A stretch of DNA of 64,000 bases, from the NCBI GenBank assembly GCA_030425385.1, contig JAUIAH010000023.1, forward strand, positions 1 to 64,000, read 5' to 3'. The stretch's first letter is position 1, and each line of letters starts with the position of its first letter. Below the pieces are notes generated by a model, which worked only from the letters and a program-made list of their open reading frames with translations, had not been told where the DNA came from and did not search any database. The stretch comes from Verrucomicrobiia bacterium (GTDB taxonomy: Bacteria > Verrucomicrobiota > Verrucomicrobiia > Verrucomicrobiales > DEV007). This document shows, piece by piece, positions 18,425 through 27,265 of this stretch. Position numbers and translations under genes: made by a program.

Positions 18425-19615
18425 TTACTTCTTCTTTCCTTTCTTCCGCTTCTTCTTTCCTTTCTTCTCGCGGTCTTTCTTGGGCGTCTTGTCCTTCTTA
18501 GATTTGGATTTCGTGGGCTTGAGGATTTCGTCAAGCTCCACGGCACGATGTGTCCTAGCAGAAAGATAACAGGCTTCTACGAGGGCCATCGTCTTGAGGT
18601 TATCTTCTCCGTTGAGGCTGGGCTGGGTATCGTTTTCCAGGGCAATGAGGAGATCTGCCATGGGGCCGACGAAGGCGTCGGGGAGCCAGACTTTCCGCCA
18701 ACGTGGCTTGTGCCATTTGCCTGAGGCGGCCGTGGTGAAATCGATCGTGCTTGGGGTGCGCTTGGGATAGTCAGGCCATCCGATCGTGCCTCGCGCCATG
18801 CCTTCCAATCCCTCGACCCGCCAGCGCACGCCGAAGTCTTTCTGGGCTCCCTCTTCCGCGGGACCGGTCCAGACATCATCTAGGCTCATGGCGCGGAGAC
18901 CATTGGCATACTCCAGGATGTACATGCAGATGCCATCTTCATGGGCAAACTTCTTGGCGGTGCGTGGATCGGGACGCACGCTCGCATAGACCCTTACAGG
19001 ATCCCCAAACCAATAGCGGAAAGTGTCAAGGTGATGGATGGACATGATCCGTAGGGTGACCCAACCCTGACGTTCTTGCCAAGGCATCCAATGAGGGATG
19101 GCGCGCATGTCGATCGACGCCAACACGGGTTCTCCAAGATAGCCGCGGTCCAACACAGACTTGCATGCGCGGATGGATTGATCGAAACGCATGTTCTGAT
19201 TCACGGCCAAGGTCACGCCACGTTTCTGACAAGCCTTGACGATGCGCACGGCTTGCGCGTAATCGACGCCAAGCGGTTTCTGCGCGAGAATGCCGCGGAT
19301 GTGCGAACGTGTCAGGGCGGCCATGATAACGTCTTCCTGAATGTCCGGGGGGACCGCTACATCGACGACCTCCACGGAGGGATCATCGAGGAGCGCATCG
19401 ATGGTCTCATGCACCGTAGGGATCGCGTGCCGCTCGGCCACGGCAGCGGCTTTCTTGGGATCGCGCGAGGTGATGGCGACCGGATGGAAACCGACTTGCC
19501 GGTAGGCTTCCAAATGGCAGTCAGCCATGATGAATCCCGCTCCAATGCAGCCAATGCCCACCTTCTTCTTGCGAGGTAGGGGAGGCAGATAGTCCAGTCG
19601 CCCTGAAATCTTCAT
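18425..19615 (-). CDS. Gfo/Idh/MocA family oxidoreductase with lysine-rich tail
   Basis: 396 residues. An N-terminal Rossmann fold has [13 protein letters not shown] (about 22-34), and the family lysine lies in AQKPLGVDY (about 119-127). The C-terminal alpha/beta domain contains [19 protein letters not shown]. These enzymes oxidise or reduce sugars or related alcohols with NAD(P). There is no signal peptide. The last about 32 residues are almost only Lys with Ser, Arg, Glu and Gly ([12 protein letters not shown] and KKRKKGKKK), which is not part of the fold. The gene converges on the sulfatase and stands alone. Confidence 0.88.
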   Translation of the reverse strand: MKISGRLDYLPPLPRKKKVGIGCIGAGFIMADCHLEAYRQVGFHPVAITSRDPKKAAAVAERHAIPTVHETIDALLDDPSVEVVDVAVPPDIQEDVIMAALTRSHIRGILAQKPLGVDYAQAVRIVKACQKRGVTLAVNQNMRFDQSIRACKSVLDRGYLGEPVLASIDMRAIPHWMPWQERQGWVTLRIMSIHHLDTFRYWFGDPVRVYASVRPDPRTAKKFAHEDGICMYILEYANGLRAMSLDDVWTGPAEEGAQKDFGVRWRVEGLEGMARGTIGWPDYPKRTPSTIDFTTAASGKWHKPRWRKVWLPDAFVGPMADLLIALENDTQPSLNGEDNLKTMALVEACYLSARTHRAVELDEILKPTKSKSKKDKTPKKDREKKGKKKRKKGKKK

Positions 19616-19739
19616 GCAGAGAGCATACCACTGGTCACTCGATCGGGAAGGCGCAATCCGTTCGGCTTCCTGTGGTTGTGATTTCTCTTGTCAATTTAGA
19701 GATTCCTAATAATTTGTGGATGGTAAACGTTCTTGTTCC

Positions 19740-20600
19740 ATGACTGGTTCTCCCCAAGAGCATCAACTTTTCTCGTCTACCGGCGGACGAGGCTGGTCGC
19801 CCCATCGCCAGGCGATGCTGCGCTGGGGAACGGTCCCTGCTTCGCAGCCCAAGCCCTTGGTGCGCCAGCCCATGCTGATGGCTCCGGAGCCGATTGCGGA
19901 TCCCATTTGCGAATCCTGTGGTCGCGCTCTTGAATTTCGCACCTTGAGGGAGGGACACTGTGCGCGCTGCGCCCAGGCACCGGCTGAAGGCAGGGCGCAA
20001 CACCAGGCGATGCAGCGGTGGTATCGGATCCGCCGTCAGCGCATGGCGCTGGCCGTGGCCACGGCTCTCTCGGGGGCCTGTGTGTTGGTGGCCGTGCTCC
20101 CGAAGTCGGCAGAAGATCAATCAACAGCAGTTCTCCCGGATCCGCAGCCGGTGGAAGCGCCAGGACACTGGCGAGATGCCTGGGCTGAGTTCCGCCGTGA
20201 TGATCGGCAGCGCTGGCACGAGCTTCCAGTCACCGTCTCCGTTGCCAAGGCAAGTTGCCATGAATTGTCGCCAGCGTGGTTGCGTGAAGGGCAGACGGGG
20301 CGGCTGTTCTGGATGGAGGCCGAGCAGGGAGCGGAGAAATGGCTCGGACGGTTCACCGGAGATCGAGCGGAGGAGATGGTCGCGCTTCTTTCGCACGTGT
20401 CTCAGGTTCCTCTGACACTGCGGTTGCGCCACGCCGATGGGCCCGCGGGATTGGTAGAAATCGGGCAACTCGTGCGCCGCGGATGGGAGAATGATGGGAA
20501 TGAGATCCGCCCCTTCGCTGCCCGATCCTCGCTTGCCTTCGTCGGTGCCGACGCATGGCTGGGAGATCTTTCTTTCGGGGAAGTGGCTGAGGTGCACTAG
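19740..20600 (+). CDS. Single-pass membrane protein with a cytoplasmic zinc ribbon
   Basis: 286 residues from ATG 19740; an in-frame GTG at 19716 would add eight residues. A probable zinc ribbon is formed by CESC (57-60) and CARC (74-77). A basic stretch (WYRIRRQRM) precedes one transmembrane helix (102-120). The C-terminal about 165 residues should lie outside the cytoplasm, are Trp-, Glu- and Arg-rich, and match no family I know. The layout, a metal-binding cytoplasmic head and an external domain, fits a sensor or scaffold, but that is a guess. It is followed 57 bases later by the large dehydrogenase fusion. Confidence 0.65.
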   Translation: MTGSPQEHQLFSSTGGRGWSPHRQAMLRWGTVPASQPKPLVRQPMLMAPEPIADPICESCGRALEFRTLREGHCARCAQAPAEGRAQHQAMQRWYRIRRQRMALAVATALSGACVLVAVLPKSAEDQSTAVLPDPQPVEAPGHWRDAWAEFRRDDRQRWHELPVTVSVAKASCHELSPAWLREGQTGRLFWMEAEQGAEKWLGRFTGDRAEEMVALLSHVSQVPLTLRLRHADGPAGLVEIGQLVRRGWENDGNEIRPFAARSSLAFVGADAWLGDLSFGEVAEVH

Positions 20601-20657
20601 GAAGGCATTCACTTGCTTTCTGCTAGCCCGTCCGTGGCAGTATGGCATGGTAGGCCG

Positions 20658-23600
20658 ATGCGGTACCCCTTCCTTCTCTTGGTTTCTCAACTAGCGTTTC
20701 TGCCACTGACGTTGGCAGAGGAATCGTTTCCGGTGGTTCCTGATGACGTGGATGTGGCGCTCTTTGCCAGGGACCCTCTTGTGCGCAATCCCTGCGCAAT
20801 CACCTTTGACGCCAAAGGGCGTCTCTGCGTGGGCATGGGGCCTCAGTATCGGAAGCCCACCCCCGAGACCCCTGGTGATTCTGTGTGGATCTTTATTGAT
20901 GAAGATCAAGACGGGGAGGCGGAAGATCGTCTCAAGTTTGCGACAGGATTGAATGCGATTCAGGGCATGGCATGGCGCGGGGAGGAACTCTGGATCGCCA
21001 ATGCGCCGGATCTCACGGTGGTGCGCGATGATGATGGTGACGACGTTGCCGACACCTATGTTAGGCTCTACACGGATCTCGGCAATCTGGAGCACGGCCT
21101 TCATGGGTTGAACTGGGGTCCTGACGGCATGCTCTACATGTCCAAAGGCAATTCCAAGGGATTGAATCAGCCACCAGCCCGCGTGGCTCCGAAACCCTTC
21201 CGCGATCTTTGGGGCATGGAGAGCCCTGAGGGAACGCCAGATTTCCCATCCCCTGTGACCTTTCGTGCGGACGCCTATCAAAAGCACTATCACGATCCCA
21301 GTGATGATTGGGGATTGTGTGGGGGGATCTTGCGCTGTCATCCAGACGGCACGGGCTTGGAGATCGTCACTCGCGGGGCCCGCAATCCTTGGGACATGGC
21401 ATTCGATGACGGGTTTGATTGGCTCGGCACGGACAACGACCAGAACCATGGCGATAAATTCTTCTCACCCTTTTATGGGGCACACTTCGGCTGGGGCCAT
21501 CCCTGGAGCTATGAATGGGAAGGGCTCCAACACTTTCCTTCTGCGCCAGCCTCTGGGCCATTGTTTGAAGGGTCGGGCACTGGAGTGATCTTCGTGGGAT
21601 TGCCGCACTATCCCGAAGCCTATCGAAACGTGTTCCTGGTGAATGATTGGCTAAAGCGTGAGATCTACATCTACCGTCCACGGTGGGATGGTGCGTGGAT
21701 GAAACCTGAGACGGATTCATTGCCCCTCTTTGCGCACGCAGACGGTGGACGCAGCATGAGCAGCAGTTCGGGGCGCGCCTTCGATCCGGTTGATATCGAA
21801 TTGGGGCCTGATGGTGCTCTTTATATTTCCAGTTGGGGACGCGAGTATGGGGCCAATGTCAGTGATGGCGAGATGCAGAATGAAGGAAGGCTGTATCGCC
21901 TTTGGCCCAAGGCGGCCCCTCCTCAGCCATGGACGACGACGAGAGATCCATGGAAAGACCTTGGCCATCATCTCCCTGTCTGGCGCACCAATGCGCAGGA
22001 AGCGATCCTGGCCATGGGGAAGGGGGCCATCGATCGGCTGCAAACGATGGCCTTGGCTGAGACGTCTAGCAAAGCGCTCGAAACGTGGTCTCTGTGGACC
22101 CTGGGGCGCATCGCTCCCGAGGATCCTGACATCGATGCCTTCATGGCGGATCGCTTGCAGCCTGCGAATGCGCTGAACCCGCGCTTGCAAGCGCTTCGAA
22201 TCTTGGCGCATCGTGCCCGTTTGCGAGGGGAGTCGACTCTTCCCCAAGCTGTCGTGGAGTCGCTGCAGAGTTCAGAGCCGCGGGTGCGGTTGGAAGCGGT
22301 CCTGGCACTGCGCCAAGCCGGGGATGTGAGTGCGTCAATGGCTTTGATAGACTTGGTGGCAGACGAGGAGGATCGCATCGTCTTCTACGCGACGTGGGGA
22401 GCAATGGGGGACGTGATGGGAGTGAATGAACGCAAGGCCTTGCTTGAAGATACTCGTGAGCGGGTGCGTTTGGCCGCGCTTCTCTCCTTACTCGAGGAGG
22501 ATGCACTGACGGATGTAGAGATCGACGCCATGGCTCGTGATGCCGTGCCCGTCATTGCCTCCTTGGCAAGCAAGCGTCTGGGAGGAAAGGCGGAGGCGAT
22601 CATCAAAGGGCCTGCCCTGGATGCGGCCATGCGGGCGCCAGCTTCCGATGCGGCCCCGCTCAAGGTGGTCGGCAAGATTGAGAGTCGCACAGGGAAGCCC
22701 TACCAGGAGGCGCGTCTTCAGTTAGGTGCTTTGGCTTATACGGATAGAGACTATCGCTTTCGCAAGATTCCTGCGGAGCTTGCAGGAGAAACGTTTATCC
22801 AAGTTGCCAATAGTGATGATGAAGCGACGGATGGTGGCTTCACGCTTAGGCTTCTTTATCCGGCCACGATCTTTCTCGCGGACGATACCCGGGGCGAGGA
22901 ACTGCCGTCGTGGGCGCGAGGGCAGTACATGCCCACCGAGATGACCTTGCACAATGGCGATCATGCCATGCGGATCTTTCAAATGGACGTTCCTGCAGGA
23001 GAAGTGCGCTTCGGCAGCAATCGCGATGATGTGGGTGGAAACAAGGCCCACTACCTGGTGATCGTGCGGCCAAAGCTCTTGGATCCACCGTCTCAAGCGG
23101 CGACCTTGGAGACAGTGCTCGCAAGTCTTGCCCAGGCGGATGCGGATCGTGGCCGCACGCTCTTTCACAGTTCTCAGGGAGCTACCTGTGTCACTTGTCA
23201 CCGTATGGAAGGGCTGGGAAATGTGTTTGCGCCCGATCTCTCTGACATAGCCTCACGAGCAGATGCCACCTTTATCATCCGATCAATCCTCGATCCTAGT
23301 GCTGAGATCACTGAGGGCTTTGCCATGCAAGTGGTGACGCAACAGGATGGGAGCACTGTTGGAGGAATTGTGTTAGAAGAAACGGGACGTTCCTTGACTT
23401 TCGGTGTGGTGGGTGGTCAAACCGTCCCAGTGGCCAAGACTGCCATCGCCAAGCGGGAAACCGTGCCCATATCCGCCATGCCAATCCTAGCGCCTATGCT
23501 ACAAGCGCAGCAGATTGCGGATATCACGGCATACCTTTTGCAGGGGCAAGACAAGAAGGAGGCCGAGAAGGAAGAGGGACTATCATTCATTCGTCATCCT

Positions 23601-24440
23601 GGTCGATTGGACATTCAAGCGGATGGTAGCCCTCTCTTGAGCTACTATTTCGAGCATGAGAAGACCAAGCGCCCGTTCTTTGCTCATTTGCACACGCCAA
23701 GTGGGCATCCCGTGACGCGCAATTTCCCGCCAATCGAGGGCCAAGACCCCACAGATCACGCCTTCATGCACCCTGGTTTGTCCCTTGGCTTTGCCGTGCT
23801 CGATGACGAGAATTTCTGGCACAATGACCGGGGACAGGTGATCCACGAGCGCTTCTTGGAAGAACCTCAGGTGGATGGAAGTCTCACTTTCCAAACGCGT
23901 CACCGCTATCAGCGGGAGGATGGCTCCCTTCTGTGCCACGAGGTGGCGCGCTACGAAATCGTGCCCAATGAAGATGGCTACCTGATTCTGTTAGAGAGTG
24001 CGTTTGTCAGTGGCCACGAGTTTGCCTTTGGCGTGAAGGAAGAGATGGGCCTGGCCATGCGGGTGGCCTCCCCTCTCCGCGTGAAGGGGGGTCAGGGTGG
24101 CATCTACAGTGGCAAAGGGGGCCGCGATGAAGCAGGCACTTGGGGCGTGGTGGATCAGTGGTGGGACTATGCCGGGCTGATGGGAGACAAGCATGTGGGG
24201 TTGCAGATCATGTCAGGGCCGGGAAATCCAGAAGTATGGGCCCACAGCCGCGACTATGGGGTGCTTGTCGCCAATCCGTTCCCGGTCGATCGCAAACCCA
24301 ATCGAGACAAGAAGACGGTCGTTCCTGCCAATCAACCATTCACCTTGCGCTTCGGTGTGCAGGTACATGAGCACTCGGCGCGCGAGGATTACGATCCTCA
24401 AGCCGCCTACGAACGCTACCGCGCCCAGGCTCATGAGTGA
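20658..24440 (+). CDS. Secreted PVC-type dehydrogenase / HEAT / cytochrome c / DUF6807 fusion
   Basis: About 1260 residues from ATG 20658, chosen because it gives a clean signal peptide (LLLVSQLAFLPLTLA). In order: a beta-propeller 'membrane-bound dehydrogenase' domain of PVC bacteria (about 20-420, with NWGPDGMLY, GARNPWDMAFD and DNDQNHGDKFF); HEAT-like helices (about 430-650); a beta region (690-830); a c-type haem site CVTCH (844-848) in the PVC haem-binding domain (to about 955); and a C-terminal DUF6807/PmoA-like domain (about 975-1255). The first parts suggest periplasmic sugar or alcohol oxidation coupled to cytochrome. DUF6807 usually occurs alone next to Gfo/Idh/MocA enzymes. The stop overlaps the next gene by 8 bases. 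Confidence 0.87.
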   Translation: MRYPFLLLVSQLAFLPLTLAEESFPVVPDDVDVALFARDPLVRNPCAITFDAKGRLCVGMGPQYRKPTPETPGDSVWIFIDEDQDGEAEDRLKFATGLNAIQGMAWRGEELWIANAPDLTVVRDDDGDDVADTYVRLYTDLGNLEHGLHGLNWGPDGMLYMSKGNSKGLNQPPARVAPKPFRDLWGMESPEGTPDFPSPVTFRADAYQKHYHDPSDDWGLCGGILRCHPDGTGLEIVTRGARNPWDMAFDDGFDWLGTDNDQNHGDKFFSPFYGAHFGWGHPWSYEWEGLQHFPSAPASGPLFEGSGTGVIFVGLPHYPEAYRNVFLVNDWLKREIYIYRPRWDGAWMKPETDSLPLFAHADGGRSMSSSSGRAFDPVDIELGPDGALYISSWGREYGANVSDGEMQNEGRLYRLWPKAAPPQPWTTTRDPWKDLGHHLPVWRTNAQEAILAMGKGAIDRLQTMALAETSSKALETWSLWTLGRIAPEDPDIDAFMADRLQPANALNPRLQALRILAHRARLRGESTLPQAVVESLQSSEPRVRLEAVLALRQAGDVSASMALIDLVADEEDRIVFYATWGAMGDVMGVNERKALLEDTRERVRLAALLSLLEEDALTDVEIDAMARDAVPVIASLASKRLGGKAEAIIKGPALDAAMRAPASDAAPLKVVGKIESRTGKPYQEARLQLGALAYTDRDYRFRKIPAELAGETFIQVANSDDEATDGGFTLRLLYPATIFLADDTRGEELPSWARGQYMPTEMTLHNGDHAMRIFQMDVPAGEVRFGSNRDDVGGNKAHYLVIVRPKLLDPPSQAATLETVLASLAQADADRGRTLFHSSQGATCVTCHRMEGLGNVFAPDLSDIASRADATFIIRSILDPSAEITEGFAMQVVTQQDGSTVGGIVLEETGRSLTFGVVGGQTVPVAKTAIAKRETVPISAMPILAPMLQAQQIADITAYLLQGQDKKEAEKEEGLSFIRHPGRLDIQADGSPLLSYYFEHEKTKRPFFAHLHTPSGHPVTRNFPPIEGQDPTDHAFMHPGLSLGFAVLDDENFWHNDRGQVIHERFLEEPQVDGSLTFQTRHRYQREDGSLLCHEVARYEIVPNEDGYLILLESAFVSGHEFAFGVKEEMGLAMRVASPLRVKGGQGGIYSGKGGRDEAGTWGVVDQWWDYAGLMGDKHVGLQIMSGPGNPEVWAHSRDYGVLVANPFPVDRKPNRDKKTVVPANQPFTLRFGVQVHEHSAREDYDPQAAYERYRAQAHE

Positions 24441-25299
24441 ATCCAGTTCCGTAGGGATCATTGGGGTGGGCTTGTTAGGAAGCGCCCTGGTCGATGTGCT
24501 CGCTTCTGCTCGTCGAGTCGAGGGATATGATCCGGGCCAGGCGCAAACTGCGAATGTCCATCTCCTCGCCTCTGCGCGCGACGTGGCTGAACGCAATCCC
24601 ATCGTGTTTCTTAGTTTGCCGAACAGCCAGATCGTTCGGAAAGTGCTTGAGGACATTTCCCCCGTCCTCACCGAACGCCATTTGATTGTCGATACGACGA
24701 CGGGAGATCCTCCTGACGCCTTGGCACACGCAGACATGCTCGCCGCGAGTGGGGCCCGATTGGTCGAGGCTACCATTGCGGGATCGAGTGATCTCTTGCG
24801 CAAACGTCAGGCTGGGATCTTTCTGGGAGGTGCTGAGTCAGATTTAGAGCGCGTTCAGCATCTCTTCGAAGAGTTGTCCGAGCGCTGTGAGCACGTGGGC
24901 GCTCTCGGGTCCGCTGCGCGATTCAAGCTTGTGTTCAATCTCGCTCTCGGCTTGCATCGAGCGGTTCTTGCAGAGGCCTTGCATTTCGGCGAACTCTTGG
25001 GCTTCAAAGAGGCGCAAACGCTAGAGATTCTTCAACATTCGCCAGCGCAATCGGGCGTGATGCTGACGAAGGGACAGAAGATGATTGCGAGCGATTATGA
25101 TCCGCCCCAGGCGCGTGTCTCACAGCATCTCAAGGATGTGCGCCTTATGCTCGCCGAAGCAGAGCGGCGAGGCGAGAAATTGCCGCTCAGCGCGACGCAC
25201 CGAGACTTGTTAGAATCTGCCGAAGCGCTCGGGTACGGTTCGAAGGACACGGCCGCTGTTCGCGAGGCCTATCGTTCTCGATCGGAGGATAGGCCATGA
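24433..25299 (+). CDS. NAD(P)-dependent beta-hydroxyacid dehydrogenase family protein
   Basis: 288 residues from ATG 24433, overlapping the preceding stop by 8 bases. An N-terminal Rossmann motif GVGLLGSA (9-16), the substrate-site region VEATIAGSS (the family's xxPVSGG equivalent) and the catalytic-lysine helix RFKLVFNLALG mark the 3-hydroxyisobutyrate/6-phosphogluconate dehydrogenase group. It should oxidise a small beta-hydroxy acid with NAD(P)+. The substrate motif is divergent (SS for GG), so the substrate is open. Its coupling to the sugar-dehydrogenase fusion and the following membrane protein hints at a shared catabolic step. Confidence 0.85.
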   Translation: MSESSSVGIIGVGLLGSALVDVLASARRVEGYDPGQAQTANVHLLASARDVAERNPIVFLSLPNSQIVRKVLEDISPVLTERHLIVDTTTGDPPDALAHADMLAASGARLVEATIAGSSDLLRKRQAGIFLGGAESDLERVQHLFEELSERCEHVGALGSAARFKLVFNLALGLHRAVLAEALHFGELLGFKEAQTLEILQHSPAQSGVMLTKGQKMIASDYDPPQARVSQHLKDVRLMLAEAERRGEKLPLSATHRDLLESAEALGYGSKDTAAVREAYRSRSEDRP

Positions 25300-25865
25300 T
25301 GCCGAAAGGGCTCAGGACGCTCCTGACAGGAGTCGCGTTTCTCGTGCTGGCCATCATGGCCCTTGTCGCCGCCTTCAAGCCCATGGTTCGCGGGGAAAGC
25401 TCAGAGCAGCAGTTCCGCGTTCCTGGGACCTTTCAAGTGTCCACGACAGAACCTGGACGTTATTTCCTCTGGGACAATACACGCACCGTCATCGACGGTG
25501 CGCGTTTCAAGACCACGGACAAGTTTCCAGAGACACTCGTGGTCACGGTCACGGATGCTGAGGGAACGCACTACCCATTGGACGACAGCACCTCCCTCTC
25601 GTGGTCGGTCGGCAATCATCGCAAGCAGAGCATCGGGCATGTGGATTTGTCAGGGCCAGCTGAGATGCAAGTCAGCATCGAGGGGGAAGGTGGACTTCGT
25701 GTCGTCTCCTTCTCTCAATCGACGCTCCTCAACAACTTGGGCCATTTCTTCAGGAGACTAGCCGTGGCCGGCGTGTGTGGGCTCCTCGGCGTCATCGGAA
25801 TCATCTGGGGCGCCGTCAAGCTGATGCGGCGCGCACCCTCATCACAACCTCCCCCGTTGCCCTGA
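25296..25865 (+). CDS. Hypothetical two-helix membrane protein
   Basis: 189 residues, start overlapping the previous stop (ATGA). One helix near the N-terminus (GVAFLVLAIMALVAAF) and one near the C-terminus (VCGLLGVIGIIWGAVKLM) flank an extracytoplasmic beta-rich domain of about 110 residues with Thr, Val and Asp. The end is Pro-rich. I know no named family. It is translationally coupled to the dehydrogenase and converges on mgtE. Confidence 0.7.
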   Translation: MMPKGLRTLLTGVAFLVLAIMALVAAFKPMVRGESSEQQFRVPGTFQVSTTEPGRYFLWDNTRTVIDGARFKTTDKFPETLVVTVTDAEGTHYPLDDSTSLSWSVGNHRKQSIGHVDLSGPAEMQVSIEGEGGLRVVSFSQSTLLNNLGHFFRRLAVAGVCGLLGVIGIIWGAVKLMRRAPSSQPPPLP

Positions 25866-25882
25866 GAAGTGCTGGAGCATTG

Positions 25883-27244
25883 TTAGACGAGGGAGTCCAT
25901 GGCCAGGGTAGCCAGGTTGAGGACAAGAAAGAAGCCACACATGTCTGTGCAGGTGGTGAGAATGGGGCCTGAAGCGAGGGCGGGATCTACTTTGAAGCGC
26001 TTGAGAAAGAGAGGTACCAAGCCACCTAAGAGGACAGAGAGCAGGGTATTCGCGGCGAGGGCGACCCCGATGACGAGGCCCAGCATGAGATTGCCTTTCC
26101 AAAGAGCGGCGACACATCCCAAGACGATGCCTAACACCACACCATTCACCAGGCCGAGCAGGCCTTCTTTGATGACCACACGGAGGTAATCGATGGGTTT
26201 GAGGATCCCTAGGGTGAGTTCACGGATACTCACGGCGACAGCTTGGTTTCCGGAACACCCGCTCATGTCGGAGACGATCGGGAGGAACATGGCAAGGGCG
26301 ATGACCGCTTGCAGCGTCTCTTCGTAGGCGGCGATGACACTGGCAGCGATCAGATTCAGGATGATATTTGGGGCTAACCAACACAGACGCCGATAGCAAC
26401 GGGTGCCGAGAGTCATGCTGCGCAGTTCTTCCCCAGAGACAATCCCGCTGGCTTTGAGAAAAGAGTCAGTTTGGTGTTCAGCGAGGGCTTCCTCCACTTC
26501 GTCGCGAGAAAGCACACCCACCATGCGTCCGCTTTCATCGACCACTGGCAGGCCCAAATAAGGGGTGGCGTCAAAGATGTCTTCCAGCTCTTCTAACGTT
26601 TTCCGAACATCGACCGAGCGAGGGTCGCGCAACATGATCTCTTCCACGGCGCGCGAACGCCGTTTCGTGACCAGGTCGCGCAAGCGAAGCACGCCTGTGA
26701 GGATGCCATTGGCGTCAGTGACGTAGATGTATTGCACGTCCACGGAACTGGAATCCTCCATTTCACTTAATCCCTCTAACACGGCTGCCAAGAGCGTCCC
26801 TTCGCGGTAGCTGAGAAAGTCCCCGCTCATGAGCCCGCCAGCAGTGTCGCGCGCGTAGCTCATCCGTTCCATGAGGGCAGTCTGCTCGTCGTCCGGTAGT
26901 GCTGCGACGATGGCGGACGACTCGTCCACGCTCATTTCCCGAAGGAAATCGCCTCCGACCTCCTCAGGGAGCTCGTGGATGATGCTGGCGGCGGTCGCGG
27001 ATGGCACATCTTCGAGTATCTCTACCGCTTGAGGCTCGGCGAGATTGCCTAGCAAATAGGCAGATTGATCAGCTGGCAAGAGGGCTAACAAAGCCACGTG
27101 TTCATCGGGTGAACAGCGCGAAATCAATCGGCGTTGATCATCAACGGAGAGTTTGCCGAGTAGTTCTTGCACGAAGGCAAGATCTCCCGCTTCCACAGCG
27201 GCGATGAGACCGTCTTCTGGGTGTCTGTCTTCGTTCTCGGTCAT
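25883..27244 (-). CDS. mgtE: Magnesium transporter MgtE
   Basis: 453 residues, the usual length. An N-terminal helical MgtE_N domain (about 15-125, with ILEDVPSATAASIIHELPEE) precedes a CBS-domain pair (about 130-255). A C-terminal membrane domain has five helices, with the pore-region signature FLPIVSDMSGCSGNQA (about 310-325). Family knowledge: a Mg2+-gated Mg2+ channel in which the N and CBS domains sense intracellular magnesium. The gene lies 21 bases upstream of the end of ggt on the same strand, with no sign of functional linkage. It converges with the small membrane protein gene. Confidence 0.94.
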   Translation of the reverse strand: MTENEDRHPEDGLIAAVEAGDLAFVQELLGKLSVDDQRRLISRCSPDEHVALLALLPADQSAYLLGNLAEPQAVEILEDVPSATAASIIHELPEEVGGDFLREMSVDESSAIVAALPDDEQTALMERMSYARDTAGGLMSGDFLSYREGTLLAAVLEGLSEMEDSSSVDVQYIYVTDANGILTGVLRLRDLVTKRRSRAVEEIMLRDPRSVDVRKTLEELEDIFDATPYLGLPVVDESGRMVGVLSRDEVEEALAEHQTDSFLKASGIVSGEELRSMTLGTRCYRRLCWLAPNIILNLIAASVIAAYEETLQAVIALAMFLPIVSDMSGCSGNQAVAVSIRELTLGILKPIDYLRVVIKEGLLGLVNGVVLGIVLGCVAALWKGNLMLGLVIGVALAANTLLSVLLGGLVPLFLKRFKVDPALASGPILTTCTDMCGFFLVLNLATLAMDSLV

Positions 27245-27265
27245 GATGGTGGGGTGGTGTGGGTG

